A DNA stretch of 33,832 nucleotides. It comes from a virus. Every line of letters starts with the position of its first letter. The stretch's first letter is position 1. The position numbers and the translations under genes were made by a program. The notes under the pieces were generated by a model. The model worked only from the letters and a program-made list of their open reading frames with translations. It did no database searches and had not been told where the DNA came from. Of this stretch, positions 11,417 to 19,215 are shown piece by piece. The stretch lies in the IMG/VR virus record IMGVR_UViG_3300030333_004111, positions 1 to 33,832 of that record. The stretch is one strand, 5' to 3'.

Positions 11417-11566
11417 ATGGTCATGGAAATAAATGGTAAATGGTGGGGCTTTGGAGCTGAAGGTAAGCAGTTATTTGATACTAAAAAAGCTGCCGAAGAC
11501 TTCGAGAAAGGCAAAGTAACCTCAGAAAAGAAAGAAAAAGTAGAGGAAGAAAAAGACGGAGAATAG
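11417..11566 (+). CDS. Small acidic/lysine-rich protein (49 aa)
   Basis: A 49-residue frame behind GAGGAG begins MVMEINGKWWGFGAEGK and ends in a highly charged Lys/Glu tail. The WWGF stretch followed by a charged helix is a pattern seen in many tiny phage proteins (short N-terminal beta hairpin, disordered end). No function can be assigned. It sits 3 bp before the next gene. Confidence 0.55.
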   Translation: MVMEINGKWWGFGAEGKQLFDTKKAAEDFEKGKVTSEKKEKVEEEKDGE

Positions 11567-11569
11567 CTT

Positions 11570-11752
11570 ATGGCAGTTCGACGACGAAAGAAGACTTCTA
11601 AGAAAAAGAAGCCTATTCCTACTAATAAAAAACTTTACGCACGAGTGAAGGCCCAGGCAAAACGAAAGTTTGCTGTTTACCCCTCTGCTTATGCAAATGG
11701 TTGGCTTGTAAAGACTTATAAAGCCAAAGGCGGTAAATATCGCATGGGATAA
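11570..11752 (+). CDS. Small basic conserved protein (60 aa)
   Basis: The product opens with a run of Arg and Lys (MAVRRRKKTSKKKK), then a compact domain YARVKAQAKRKFAVYPSAYA followed by GWLVKTYKAKGGKYRMG. The 'KRKF..(Y/W)PSAYANGWLVK.YK..GG.YR' pattern is one I associate with a small conserved domain of marine phages and large DNA viruses; its role is not established. Highly basic composition suggests DNA or RNA binding, possibly packaged in the virion. First of four consecutive basic genes. Confidence 0.7.
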   Translation: MAVRRRKKTSKKKKPIPTNKKLYARVKAQAKRKFAVYPSAYANGWLVKTYKAKGGKYRMG

Positions 11753-11756
11753 AACT

Positions 11757-11846
11757 ATGCCAGCAGGTAAAGGAACTTATGGAAAGAAACGAGGACGCCC
11801 CGCTAAAAAAGGTAAGAAGAAAAAGGGCAAGAAGTATAAGCGCTGA
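11757..11846 (+). CDS. Tiny Lys-rich AT-hook-like peptide (29 aa)
   Basis: A 29-residue frame, MPAGKGTYGKKRGRPAKKGK followed by further Lys residues, contains one AT-hook core (RGRPAKK), the minor-groove DNA-binding motif. Over half of it is Lys/Arg, so it is an obvious nucleic-acid binder. It has no strong Shine-Dalgarno, but is nested 4 bp after one basic gene and 11 bp before the next. Too short for routine annotation. Confidence 0.55.
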   Translation: MPAGKGTYGKKRGRPAKKGKKKKGKKYKR

Positions 11847-11857
11847 GGGAGAAAATA

Positions 11858-12139
11858 ATGCCGAAGCCTCGTGGAGGTTTGACAAAGTGGTTTGGAGAGA
11901 ATTGGGTTGATATTTCTCGGCCCAAAAAGGGCGGCGGTTTTGAAAAATGTGGAAGAACTAAATCAGGTAAGAAAAGTTATCCAAAGTGTCTTCCCGCTTC
12001 TAAAGCCGCCCGCCTTACCGAAAAACAGAGAAAATCCGCTATTCGAAGAAAAAGAGCAGCGGGTAATCCAGGCGGGAAGCCGACTAACGTCCGCACCTTT
12101 GTGAAGAGAAAAAAGCGTGGCAGTAAGAAGAAGAGGTAA
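11858..12139 (+). CDS. Basic conserved phage protein (93 aa)
   Basis: GGGAGA precedes the ATG. The 93-residue product has a conserved-looking globular part (GGLTKWFGENWVDISRPKK, FEKCGRTKSGKKSYPKCLPA) with two Cys, then a Lys/Arg-rich helix and a basic tail. I recognise the pattern 'GGLTKWF.E.WVDI.RPKKGGGFE.CGR' from marine phage and virus genomes as a conserved protein of unknown function. It is suited to binding nucleic acid, perhaps as an internal virion protein. It overlaps the next gene by 23 bp. Confidence 0.72.
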   Translation: MPKPRGGLTKWFGENWVDISRPKKGGGFEKCGRTKSGKKSYPKCLPASKAARLTEKQRKSAIRRKRAAGNPGGKPTNVRTFVKRKKRGSKKKR

Positions 12140-12419
12140 GAAAGATTCACGATTAAAAAGAGCAGGGGTTTCTGGTTATAATAAACCTAAGCGAACACCA
12201 AGTCACCCGAAGAAGTCTCATATAGTTGTTGCAAAAGTTGGTAATAAAGTTAAGACCATTCGATTTGGACAACAGGGAGCAAAAACGGCTGGAAAGCCTA
12301 AGAAAGGCGAGAGCACGGCCATGAAAAAGAAGCGGGCCTCCTTTAAGGCTCGACATGCCAAGAATATAGCAAAGGGAAAGATGTCCGCGGCATACTGGGC
12401 AAATAAGGTGAAGTGGTAA
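12117..12419 (+). CDS. Basic conserved phage protein (100 aa, GTG start)
   Basis: The GTG start (MAVRRRGKKDSRLKRAGVSG) overlaps the end of the previous basic gene. The 100-residue product has about one third Lys/Arg, a central beta-like segment (SHIVVAKVGNKVKTIRFGQQG) and a C-terminal helical part (KAKRASF-type: KKRASFKARHAKNIAKGK, then AAYWANKVKW). The pattern is known to me from marine phages and virus metagenomes as a conserved protein of unknown function. Probable DNA/RNA binder. Its stop overlaps the next ATG (TAATG). Confidence 0.72.
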   Translation: MAVRRRGKKDSRLKRAGVSGYNKPKRTPSHPKKSHIVVAKVGNKVKTIRFGQQGAKTAGKPKKGESTAMKKKRASFKARHAKNIAKGKMSAAYWANKVKW

Positions 12420-12886
12420 TGATTGCAGAAGTGAGTGCCGTAATAGGAGCTCTTAACGCTGTAAATGGTGCGATAAATACCATTCGAGAGACAAAAGGGA
12501 ATGTTCAAAGTTTATCAAAAGTTTTTCAGAGAGTAAATAGTGCAGCAGAAGGGATAGCTACTATTGAAGGTCAAGTTGCTTCCGGTAAAAGATCTCTTTC
12601 GGCAAAAGAAGCTATGGATTTAGCTTTTGCTAAAAGACAACAAAGAGAGCATGAAAGGCAGCTTAAGGATCTCTTTTTGATTGCTGGAGAAATGAAAACT
12701 TATGAGGACATGAAAAAGATCCAAGCCAAGTCAGTAGCTAACGCTAAAAAAGCTGCTGCAAAGGCTTCAAGACGAAAAGCTGCACGAAAACAAGAGTTAA
12801 AGCAAGCCCTATCAATAGTTTTGATAGCTGCAGGAGTATTTCTTCTTGTAGGAATGGGACTATTCCTATACCTCGAAATGAGATAA
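12419..12886 (+). CDS. Helical protein with C-terminal membrane anchor
   Basis: I use the ATG at 12419, which overlaps the preceding stop (TAATG); an in-frame GTG two codons earlier is possible. The 155-residue product is helical: an Ala/Val-rich N-terminal amphipathic region, a Lys/Ala/Glu-rich middle (KKIQAKSVANAKKAAAKASRRKAARKQ) and a single membrane segment near the end (LSIVLIAAGVFLLVGMGLFLYL). The basic coiled-coil-like middle plus tail anchor suggests membrane association; it may take part in lysis or in DNA injection. No family assigned. Confidence 0.6.
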   Translation: MIAEVSAVIGALNAVNGAINTIRETKGNVQSLSKVFQRVNSAAEGIATIEGQVASGKRSLSAKEAMDLAFAKRQQREHERQLKDLFLIAGEMKTYEDMKKIQAKSVANAKKAAAKASRRKAARKQELKQALSIVLIAAGVFLLVGMGLFLYLEMR

Positions 12887-13216
12887 ATGGAGACCACTTT
12901 GACTAAAAGTCTGCAAAAAGGTTCGGAGTACAATCAGTTCGACTTAGATGGTGATGGTACTGTAACAGATGAAGAGATAAAAAGATCTCAAGATATGATG
13001 GAACTTGAGCTTCGCGAAGAAAAAAGTGAAGCACAAAAGAAAATGGCTTGGGTAGCATTAGGAACCATGATAGTTTTTACTGGAATACTATTTACTCCTA
13101 GTGTTTCTGAAGGAAGGGTGTCTGCACTAGCAGACTTATTAGGACTATTCTACATTGCGCAGGCTGGCGTTGTAGGAGCTTACATGGGAGTATCAGCGTG
13201 GATGTCAAGGAAGTAA
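12887..13216 (+). CDS. EF-hand membrane protein, holin-like
   Basis: The 109-residue protein has a canonical calcium-binding EF-hand loop at residues 19-30 (DLDGDGTVTDEE: Asp19, Asp21, Asp23, Thr25, Glu30), then a charged helix, then two membrane segments (about 53-70: MAWVALGTMIVFTGILF; 80-103: ADLLGLFYIAQAGVVGAYMGVS). Small membrane proteins with an EF-hand are seen in phages beside lysis or packaging genes, and could be calcium-gated holins or sensors. The gene starts immediately after the stop of the previous one. Confidence 0.65.
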   Translation: METTLTKSLQKGSEYNQFDLDGDGTVTDEEIKRSQDMMELELREEKSEAQKKMAWVALGTMIVFTGILFTPSVSEGRVSALADLLGLFYIAQAGVVGAYMGVSAWMSRK

Positions 13217-13359
13217 CGAATATAACGACTTTAATAGAAGAGATTAAAAGAGTTATTAAGCGGCCCGGAAAAATAGAAGTAGAAGAAGAAGACTCACAGC
13301 TCACGGAGTGGGAACTTTGCAGAAAGTACAGTAAAACGAGATCAATGGAACAAGACTAA
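13198..13359 (+). CDS. Small hypothetical protein (53 aa, GTG start)
   Basis: A GTG at 13198 with GGGAG eight bases upstream opens a 53-residue frame that overlaps the end of the EF-hand gene by 19 bp and ends in TAATG, sharing its last base with the TerL start. It begins VDVKEVTNITTLIEEIKRVIK and continues with an acidic part (EVEEEDSQLTEWELCRKY). Predicted helical; no motif. Coupling to TerL suggests it affects TerL expression or is a packaging partner. Confidence 0.6.
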   Translation: MDVKEVTNITTLIEEIKRVIKRPGKIEVEEEDSQLTEWELCRKYSKTRSMEQD

Positions 13360-14663
13360 TGGCAGTAGAAATCAGTCGCAGAGATATAGTGTCCGACTAT
13401 ATTTTTGACTACACATCTGAAGATAAATTCTTAAAGCTCCCTGTAGAACCTTACATGGAGCTTTTGGGCATAACTCCTTTAGCCTCTCAGATGGGGATTA
13501 TAAATGCAGTTAATAATCCTAAATATCGTTTTATATGTGCCGCACTTTCTAGAAGGCAGGGCAAAACTTACATTGCCAATATAATAGGGCAGCTGGTGTC
13601 CCTTGTGCCTAATTCCAACATACTTATAATGTCTCCTAATTATGCATTATCTCAAATTTCTTTTGATTTACAAAGAAACCTAATTAAACATTTTGACCTA
13701 GAAGTAACTAGGGATAACGCAAAAGACAAAGTAATAGAACTATCAAACGCATCCACTATAAGAATGGGTTCAGTTAATCAAGTTGATTCTTGCGTTGGTC
13801 GTAGCTATGATCTTATCATTTTTGATGAGGCTGCTTTGGCTGATGGAAGAGATGCTTTTAATGTAGCTCTTCGTCCAACCCTAGATAAAGACAATTCTAA
13901 GGCAATTTTTATTTCTACTCCCAGAGGGAGGAATAATTGGTTTTCAGAATTTTTTGACAGAGGTTTTCAGGATGAGTATTCAGAGTGGGCGTCCATCAAA
14001 GCAACTTATAGAGACAATCCTCGTATTTCTGATTTAGATATACAAGAAGCAAGAAGAACAATGTCTGAAGCAGAGTTTCGACAAGAGTACGAGGCAGACT
14101 TTAATATTTATGAGGGGCAAATTTGGAATTTTAACCATCAGGAATGTATATTTAATGCAGATGGTATGGAAACAAAAAACATGGATGTATTTGCAGGACT
14201 AGACGTAGGATATAGAGATCCTACTGCTTTCTGTGTAATTGGGTATGATTGGGACGAAGAAAAGTATTACTTACTAGATGAATACTTAGATGCGGAAAAA
14301 ACAACTGAGCAACATGCTAATAAAATACAAGACTTAGTAGATAAATGGGATATTGACTATATCTATATTGATTCAGCCGCACAGCAAACTAGGTTTGACT
14401 TTGCGCAAAATTATGACATATCAACTATAAACGCTAAAAAGTCAGTACTAGATGGTATTGCTCATGTAGCAGCTATAGTTGATAATGATAGGCTACAGGT
14501 AGATCAATCTTGCTCAGAAACTTTGCAATCTTTGGATCAGTACCAGTGGGATGCTAACCCGAATTTGGCTAGAGAAAAGCCAAAACACAACAGGGCATCT
14601 CATATGGCGGATGCACTCCGCTACGCATTATATTCCTTTGAGACTAGTAACAGTGGGTTTTAA
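13359..14663 (+). CDS. terL: Terminase large subunit
   Basis: TerL is the ATPase-nuclease motor that fills the prohead. In 434 residues: Walker A-type loop SRRQGKT at 64-70 (GKT kept, preceded by Arg residues, as is usual in terminases), Walker B DLIIFDEAA at 151-159 (Asp156, Glu157), coupling motif region FISTPRGRN, and a C-terminal RNase H-fold nuclease with its acidic residues in FAGLDVGYRDPTAF, YIDSAAQQT and HMADALRYALY. Length is normal for the family. It is followed by its own cluster of HNH and portal genes. Confidence 0.95.
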   Translation: MAVEISRRDIVSDYIFDYTSEDKFLKLPVEPYMELLGITPLASQMGIINAVNNPKYRFICAALSRRQGKTYIANIIGQLVSLVPNSNILIMSPNYALSQISFDLQRNLIKHFDLEVTRDNAKDKVIELSNASTIRMGSVNQVDSCVGRSYDLIIFDEAALADGRDAFNVALRPTLDKDNSKAIFISTPRGRNNWFSEFFDRGFQDEYSEWASIKATYRDNPRISDLDIQEARRTMSEAEFRQEYEADFNIYEGQIWNFNHQECIFNADGMETKNMDVFAGLDVGYRDPTAFCVIGYDWDEEKYYLLDEYLDAEKTTEQHANKIQDLVDKWDIDYIYIDSAAQQTRFDFAQNYDISTINAKKSVLDGIAHVAAIVDNDRLQVDQSCSETLQSLDQYQWDANPNLAREKPKHNRASHMADALRYALYSFETSNSGF

Positions 14664-14686
14664 CGATACCTGCTCAAAAATAGTTA

Positions 14687-14715
14687 TTGACATTGTACCT
14701 TAACTTTAATATAAT
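14687..14715 (+). promoter_or_regulatory. Sigma70 promoter inside the head module
   Basis: TTGACA (14687-14692), 17 bp, TATAAT (14710-14715). The predicted start near 14722 leaves about 8 nt before the ATG of the HNH gene and no Shine-Dalgarno. Confidence 0.8.
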
Positions 14716-14729
14716 TTCGGTATTAAAAA

Positions 14730-15092
14730 ATGGATTTGAAACGAGACATCGTAAAATACATAAGAGATAAAGCAAAAAATAAATATGAAAAAGGGACTGA
14801 GTGTTATATTTGTGGCTCTCAAGAAAAATTAGATTTTCACCACTATTATACTTTAAGCCCTTTAGTGCATGCTTATGTTAAAAAGAACAAGTTACTTCCC
14901 GAACATATTTTATCTTTTCGGGAAGATTTTATTCAGGATCACTGGGCGGAATTATACGAGCATACAGTAACCCTATGTCATGAACATCACTTGTTGCTAC
15001 ATAAAGTATACGGCAGAAACCCTGGCTTAGGAACAGCAACAAAGCAGGAAAACTGGGTAGAGATTCAAAGAGAAAAACATGGCATGGTATGA
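14730..15092 (+). CDS. HNH endonuclease (packaging-associated)
   Basis: The 120-residue protein has the zinc-site pair CYIC (residues 25-28), the HNH core with DFHHY (residues 35-39) and LCHEHHLLLH (82-91). HK97-type phages often encode an HNH protein between terminase and portal that works with the terminase in DNA cutting; the position here fits. It is driven by its own consensus promoter and overlaps the portal start by 14 bp. A homing endonuclease is the alternative, but the conserved position argues for a packaging role. Confidence 0.85.
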   Translation: MDLKRDIVKYIRDKAKNKYEKGTECYICGSQEKLDFHHYYTLSPLVHAYVKKNKLLPEHILSFREDFIQDHWAELYEHTVTLCHEHHLLLHKVYGRNPGLGTATKQENWVEIQREKHGMV

Positions 15093-16281
15093 TAGATTTT
15101 TTGGCAGACAGGCTGATGTGGAGGAAAAGTTAAATCCTGCACAACCATACTACGACCATAAAATCGTATCTTCTAGAGAGGATACGTTCTCTTACGAACA
15201 AGCCTACGAAGATTTAGAAATTGTAAATAGGGGCGTAAATTTAATTGTAGACGATACCGCAGAGATACCTTCGGTAGTTGGCCCTCAAATACAAGGAATA
15301 CAGAATGTTGTAAAAGGTCTGAAAAGAAGTAGAGTTGATCTTCTTTTGAATAAAGAACCTAATCCTTTTCAGGATATTAGTACATTCAAAAGAAACTTAA
15401 TTACAGACTTCATTTTAGACGGAAACATTTTTGTTTATTTTGATGGAGTTCATTTATATCATTTACCCGCCACAAAGATTAAAATTCATTCTAGCGAAAG
15501 CACTTATATAGATCACTTTTCTTATAATGACGCAATTGATTATAAGACTAGCGAAATAATACACATAAAAGATAATTCTTTTTATTCAATCTATAGAGGA
15601 GTTTCACGATTAAAGCCTGCACTTAGAACCATGGTTCTTATGAAGAACATGAGAAAGTTTCAGGATAACTTTTTCAAGAATGGAGCGGTTCCCGGCTTAG
15701 TTCTTAAAAGCCCTAATACTTTGAGCGAAAAGATAAAAGAAAGAATGATCCAATCGTGGACAACTCGATATAGACCAGATTCCGGAGGAAGAAGGCCTTT
15801 AATACTAGATGGAGGAATAGAAATAGACCAAATCTCTAATACTAATTTTAGAGACTTAGATTTTCAAGATGCAATTCAAGAAAATGAAAAAATTATTTTA
15901 AAAGCTCTGGGAATTCCTCCTATAATGTTAGACTCTGGCAACAATGCTAATATTCGTCCTAACATGAGAATGTATTATTTGGAAACTATACTTCCAATAG
16001 TAAAGAAGGTAAATTATGGTTTTGAAAGGTTCTTTGGATTCGATCTTAGAGAGGACATAAGCGATGTTCCTGCTTTACAACCTGAGCTTAGAGATGCTGC
16101 GGCATACTATACTGCTCTTGTAAACGGAGGAATTATTTCCCCTAATGAAGCCCGAGATCATATGGGCTTCGAAGTCGCAGAGGGACATGATGATATAAGA
16201 GTACCTGCAAACATTGCAGGTAGCGCAGTAAACCCAGATGAGGGCGGACGCCCGGAGGAACAAAATGCCGATGAAGATTAG
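15079..16281 (+). CDS. Portal protein (HK97 type)
   Basis: The portal is the dodecameric ring for DNA entry and tail joining. The 400-residue product shows typical features: an N-terminal MAWYDRFFGR, a wing with EIVNRGVNLIVDDTAEIPS, a clip/stem region (SGGRRPLILDGGIEIDQIS), and a C-terminal part KALGIPPIMLDSG-NANIRPNMRMYYLETILPIV that is characteristic of the HK97 portal family, followed by FRxGGIISPNEARDHMGF-like LVNGGIISPNEARDHMGFE. It overlaps the HNH gene upstream and a small gene downstream. Confidence 0.93.
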   Translation: MAWYDRFFGRQADVEEKLNPAQPYYDHKIVSSREDTFSYEQAYEDLEIVNRGVNLIVDDTAEIPSVVGPQIQGIQNVVKGLKRSRVDLLLNKEPNPFQDISTFKRNLITDFILDGNIFVYFDGVHLYHLPATKIKIHSSESTYIDHFSYNDAIDYKTSEIIHIKDNSFYSIYRGVSRLKPALRTMVLMKNMRKFQDNFFKNGAVPGLVLKSPNTLSEKIKERMIQSWTTRYRPDSGGRRPLILDGGIEIDQISNTNFRDLDFQDAIQENEKIILKALGIPPIMLDSGNNANIRPNMRMYYLETILPIVKKVNYGFERFFGFDLREDISDVPALQPELRDAAAYYTALVNGGIISPNEARDHMGFEVAEGHDDIRVPANIAGSAVNPDEGGRPEEQNADED

Positions 16282-16543
16282 GCTGCGACAAAAGCAGTCC
16301 ATAGCAAATCAAATTGCAGATTTTCTTAAAGAAGAAGGAGAGCTGCTTAACAAAGTGACTTATAGTGCACATACAGGAGCTCCTGTTCGGTATGCACTTA
16401 TTCAAAAGTTTTTTGGGACGTATGAAGGCTTACTTGCCTACTTAGAAACATTTCGTCCAGATGCCTTCCCTTCCTTGGAAGAGGATGCAAGAGCAGAAGA
16501 TCCTTTAGAGTCCCTATCTAAAAAATCTACTGCTACAGGATAG
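16265..16543 (+). CDS. Small hypothetical protein between portal and protease
   Basis: I choose the ATG at 16265 because GGAGG lies 6-10 bases upstream; a longer frame begins within the portal. The 92-residue product is helical and basic at the N-terminus (MPMKIRLRQKQSIANQIADF), with a conserved-looking central stretch (HTGAPVRYALIQKFFGTYEGLLAYLE) and an acidic tail. It overlaps the portal's end by 17 bp. Function unknown; head-assembly position only. Confidence 0.65.
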   Translation: MPMKIRLRQKQSIANQIADFLKEEGELLNKVTYSAHTGAPVRYALIQKFFGTYEGLLAYLETFRPDAFPSLEEDARAEDPLESLSKKSTATG

Positions 16544-16548
16544 TTTAA

Positions 16549-18558
16549 ATGAATAAAATCTTTAATCTAACTTCAACCTTTAAAAGTTCAGCTTTAGAAG
16601 ATGGTAGTGCAATGATTCGAGGGATGGCGAGCACTTCAGATTTTGATAGGGCCGGTGATACAATCATGCCTGATGCATGGACTAAAGGAAATGGTTTGAA
16701 GAATTTTGAGAATAATCCCATAATTCTTTTCAATCATGATTACAATAGACCTATAGGTCGAGCAACCGGACTAAAAGTTACTGATAAGGGCTTACAACTT
16801 GAAGCAAAAATTAGTAAAGCCGCTAAAGACGTGGTAGATTTAGTTAAGGACGGTGTCCTTGGAGCCTTTTCTGTTGGTTTCCGAGTCAAGGATGCTGATT
16901 ATATAGAGGAAACCGATGGATATAAGATAAAGGACGCTGAATTGTTTGAAGTGTCGGTAGTTTCCGTACCCTGCAATCAAGCAGCTACTTTTTCTCTGGC
17001 GAAGTCTTTTGACTCTATGACAGAGTATGAAGAGTTCAAAAAAACTTTCACTAATAGTGTCGAACTAGCCGGTCAGTCTCTGGCTAAGAATGGAGATATA
17101 TCTTCAAGCATAGCTAGTGACGCACCGGATGGGACTAAAAAAGTCCAAAAGGAGACCAAAATGTCGGAAGATGTAAAAACTCCCGAAGTCGACTTGGAAG
17201 CACTTGCTAAGAAGGTAGCAGAGGAAACTGCTGCTAAACTTGCAATGAAGCAAGCCGAAACTAAAGCTGCAGAAGAAAAAGCAGCGCAAGAGGCTGAGGC
17301 AAAAGCTCAGCAAGAGGCTGAGGAAAAAGCTCAGCAAGAAGAAGAAGTTCAGAAAGCAGTTGTAACTGCTGTTGAAACTGGTACTGAGAAGCTCATTGCT
17401 GATGTAGAAGAAAAGATGCAGCAGAAAGATGCTGATCTTGCAGAAGTTGTGGCTCAGTACAAGAAAGAACTTGAGGAAAAGAACGACGAAATCACGAAGA
17501 TGCGCGAATCTAAGCGTGTGTTTGCTGATCGTGCTGCTGAAGAGAAAGGTATTTCTGCCTTTGCTCAAGACTTCATGTATGGACACGTTCTTGGTGTTGT
17601 TACTGGTAAAGGTTGGGAAACTGACTATTCTAAGTCTATCTTTGAAAAAGCCGGTATTACTTACACAGCAACTACAACCGCAGGTATCGACGTAGAAGTT
17701 TCTAACTCAATCGAGAAAGAAATTATGAATGAGCTTAAAGTTGCTCGTTTGTTCCGTGAAATTCCTGTAAATGGTGGTGCAACAGTAATGCCTATCCAGC
17801 CTGATTCAGATAAGGCGGAGTGGACCTCAACTGGTGCAGACATTAGCTTGCAGAACAAGGGCGGAAGTGGTAACAACTTTGCCTCTGCTCAAAAAATCCT
17901 CAATGCTTATCGTTTGATTTCTATTACTGCAATCGATAATAATACTGAGGAGCAAGTTCTTGTTAACTTGATGCCTATGCTTGTAGATGCTATCGCACGA
18001 GCCCACGCACGTGCTGTTGAGGATGTAGTCCTTAATGGTAACGGTACTATTGCTGGTCTTGCTGGCGAAGCAGACAGCGCCGCTTTCGATTATGATCTTA
18101 GCGGTAACGGTTCTTCTCCTCACACCAATAAGCTGACTTCAGCTAACTTGCTTGACTTACGACAAGGAATGGGTAAATATGGTATGAATCCTTCTGATGT
18201 TGTATACATTGTAAGCCAGCAAGGTTACTACGATTTGCTTGATGACGCTTCCTTCCAGACTTTGGATGAAGTTGGTAGTGATCTAGCAGTACGAGTAACT
18301 GGTACTCTCGGAGCGGTTTACGGTTCTGCCGTAGTTGCTTCCGAAGAAATGGCTATGACAGCTGGTAACGAAGCTGCCTTTGCTGTAAACACTCGTAACT
18401 ATGTGATTCCTCGATTAAGAGGTGTTACGGTTGAGCAAGACTACGAAGTACGTAACCAGCGTAAGGTTCTCGTAGCTTCTCAATCACTTGGTTTCGAAGA
18501 GTTGGTTGCTGCCTCTGGCGGAGACAAGCCTTCAATCAAGATTACTAACGTTGCTTAA
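16549..18558 (+). CDS. Prohead protease - scaffold - major capsid protein fusion
   Basis: One 669-residue frame carries three parts. Residues 1-150 are an HK97-type prohead protease (family U35): AMIRGMASTSDFDR, catalytic-type His63 in FNHDYNRPIG and Ser108 in GAFSVGF, then ELFEVSVVSVPCNQ. Residues 205-325 are a Lys/Glu/Gln/Ala-rich coiled coil, the delta/scaffold domain. From about 330 follows the HK97-fold capsid protein (FAQDFMYGHVLG..., EKEIMNELKVARLFREIPVNGG, ending LGFEELVAASGGDKPSIK). Codon use shifts to highly expressed codons after residue 205, and an AAAAGGAG lies just before Met205, so a separate scaffold-capsid protein of 465 residues is probably also made. Protease and capsid are separate genes in HK97 itself. 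Confidence 0.92.
   Translation: MNKIFNLTSTFKSSALEDGSAMIRGMASTSDFDRAGDTIMPDAWTKGNGLKNFENNPIILFNHDYNRPIGRATGLKVTDKGLQLEAKISKAAKDVVDLVKDGVLGAFSVGFRVKDADYIEETDGYKIKDAELFEVSVVSVPCNQAATFSLAKSFDSMTEYEEFKKTFTNSVELAGQSLAKNGDISSSIASDAPDGTKKVQKETKMSEDVKTPEVDLEALAKKVAEETAAKLAMKQAETKAAEEKAAQEAEAKAQQEAEEKAQQEEEVQKAVVTAVETGTEKLIADVEEKMQQKDADLAEVVAQYKKELEEKNDEITKMRESKRVFADRAAEEKGISAFAQDFMYGHVLGVVTGKGWETDYSKSIFEKAGITYTATTTAGIDVEVSNSIEKEIMNELKVARLFREIPVNGGATVMPIQPDSDKAEWTSTGADISLQNKGGSGNNFASAQKILNAYRLISITAIDNNTEEQVLVNLMPMLVDAIARAHARAVEDVVLNGNGTIAGLAGEADSAAFDYDLSGNGSSPHTNKLTSANLLDLRQGMGKYGMNPSDVVYIVSQQGYYDLLDDASFQTLDEVGSDLAVRVTGTLGAVYGSAVVASEEMAMTAGNEAAFAVNTRNYVIPRLRGVTVEQDYEVRNQRKVLVASQSLGFEELVAASGGDKPSIKITNVA
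17147..17163 (+). promoter_or_regulatory. Internal ribosome-binding site and start codon for the capsid protein
   Basis: AAAAGGAG (17147-17154), 6 bases, ATG (17161-17163), in frame at codon 205 of the fusion. It decides whether capsid protein can be made in excess of protease. Confidence 0.7.
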
Positions 18559-18582
18559 TAGCTTTAAATAGCTAGAGTTAAA

Positions 18583-18612
18583 AGCCGGGGGAGTTCGCTC
18601 CCCTAGGTTTTT
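18583..18612 (+). terminator. Intrinsic terminator after the capsid gene
   Basis: GGGGGAG-TTCG-CTCCCC stem with a UUCG loop, extended by flanking CC/GG, followed by TTTTT. Confidence 0.9.
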
Positions 18613-18627
18613 ACTAATTGACTTATT

Positions 18628-19215
18628 ATGGCTGACTTAATAACACTTGCGAAATATAAGGAATTCGAAGGGATAGACTCGACTACGAACGATTTAAAGT
18701 TCCAGACGCTTATACCTTCTATAAGTCAATTTGTAAAAACCTATTGTGGTAATTCTTTTGTTGATTTCGTTTCAACAAATAAAACAGAAACTTTCACTAT
18801 CGATTGGGATACTCATATAGTTCATCTAGATGAGACTCCTATCGTAAGTATTGTCAGTGTGTCTGAACGATCTTCTTACAGTAGCTCGTATACAGCTCTT
18901 TCAACAGCATCTCAAGAATACTTTGTAGATACTGATACTGATGCAATACTTAGAACTACTGCAAGTGGTTACAAAAATTGGCCAAAAGGAGTAGGCGCAG
19001 TTCAAGTAGTTTATAAAGCAGGATACTCGGATCTTCCGGGAGACCTGTCTTTGGCCGTTGTAGATTTAATAACCTACTACTTTAAAAAAGAACACAAAGA
19101 AAGGAGAACTTTAGGAGGTGCTTCTTTACAAAATCCGGGAACTACCTCGGATAAAAATAACATTGGACTGCCTGACCATATTAAACGAGTCCTTGATATG
19201 TATAAGCAGCTATAA
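18628..19215 (+). CDS. Head-tail connector (adaptor) protein
   Basis: The 195-residue protein has the layout of the HK97 gp6/gp15-type adaptors that extend the portal: an N-terminal helical part (MADLITLAKYKEFEGI, KFQTLIPSISQFVKTYCG), a beta domain in the middle (TFTIDWDTHIVHLDETPIV), the typical KGVGAVQVVYKAGYSDLPGDL segment, and C-terminal helices DLITYYFKKEHKERR. Its position right after the capsid gene agrees. There is no clear Shine-Dalgarno before the ATG. Its stop overlaps the next ATG (TAATG). Confidence 0.85.
   Translation: MADLITLAKYKEFEGIDSTTNDLKFQTLIPSISQFVKTYCGNSFVDFVSTNKTETFTIDWDTHIVHLDETPIVSIVSVSERSSYSSSYTALSTASQEYFVDTDTDAILRTTASGYKNWPKGVGAVQVVYKAGYSDLPGDLSLAVVDLITYYFKKEHKERRTLGGASLQNPGTTSDKNNIGLPDHIKRVLDMYKQL

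Noticed and set aside
17104-17586. Antisense frame (160 codons) inside the capsid fusion
   Set aside because: It is the shadow of the Glu/Lys/Ala-rich coiled coil, giving a Phe/Leu/Ser-rich product without a start signal.
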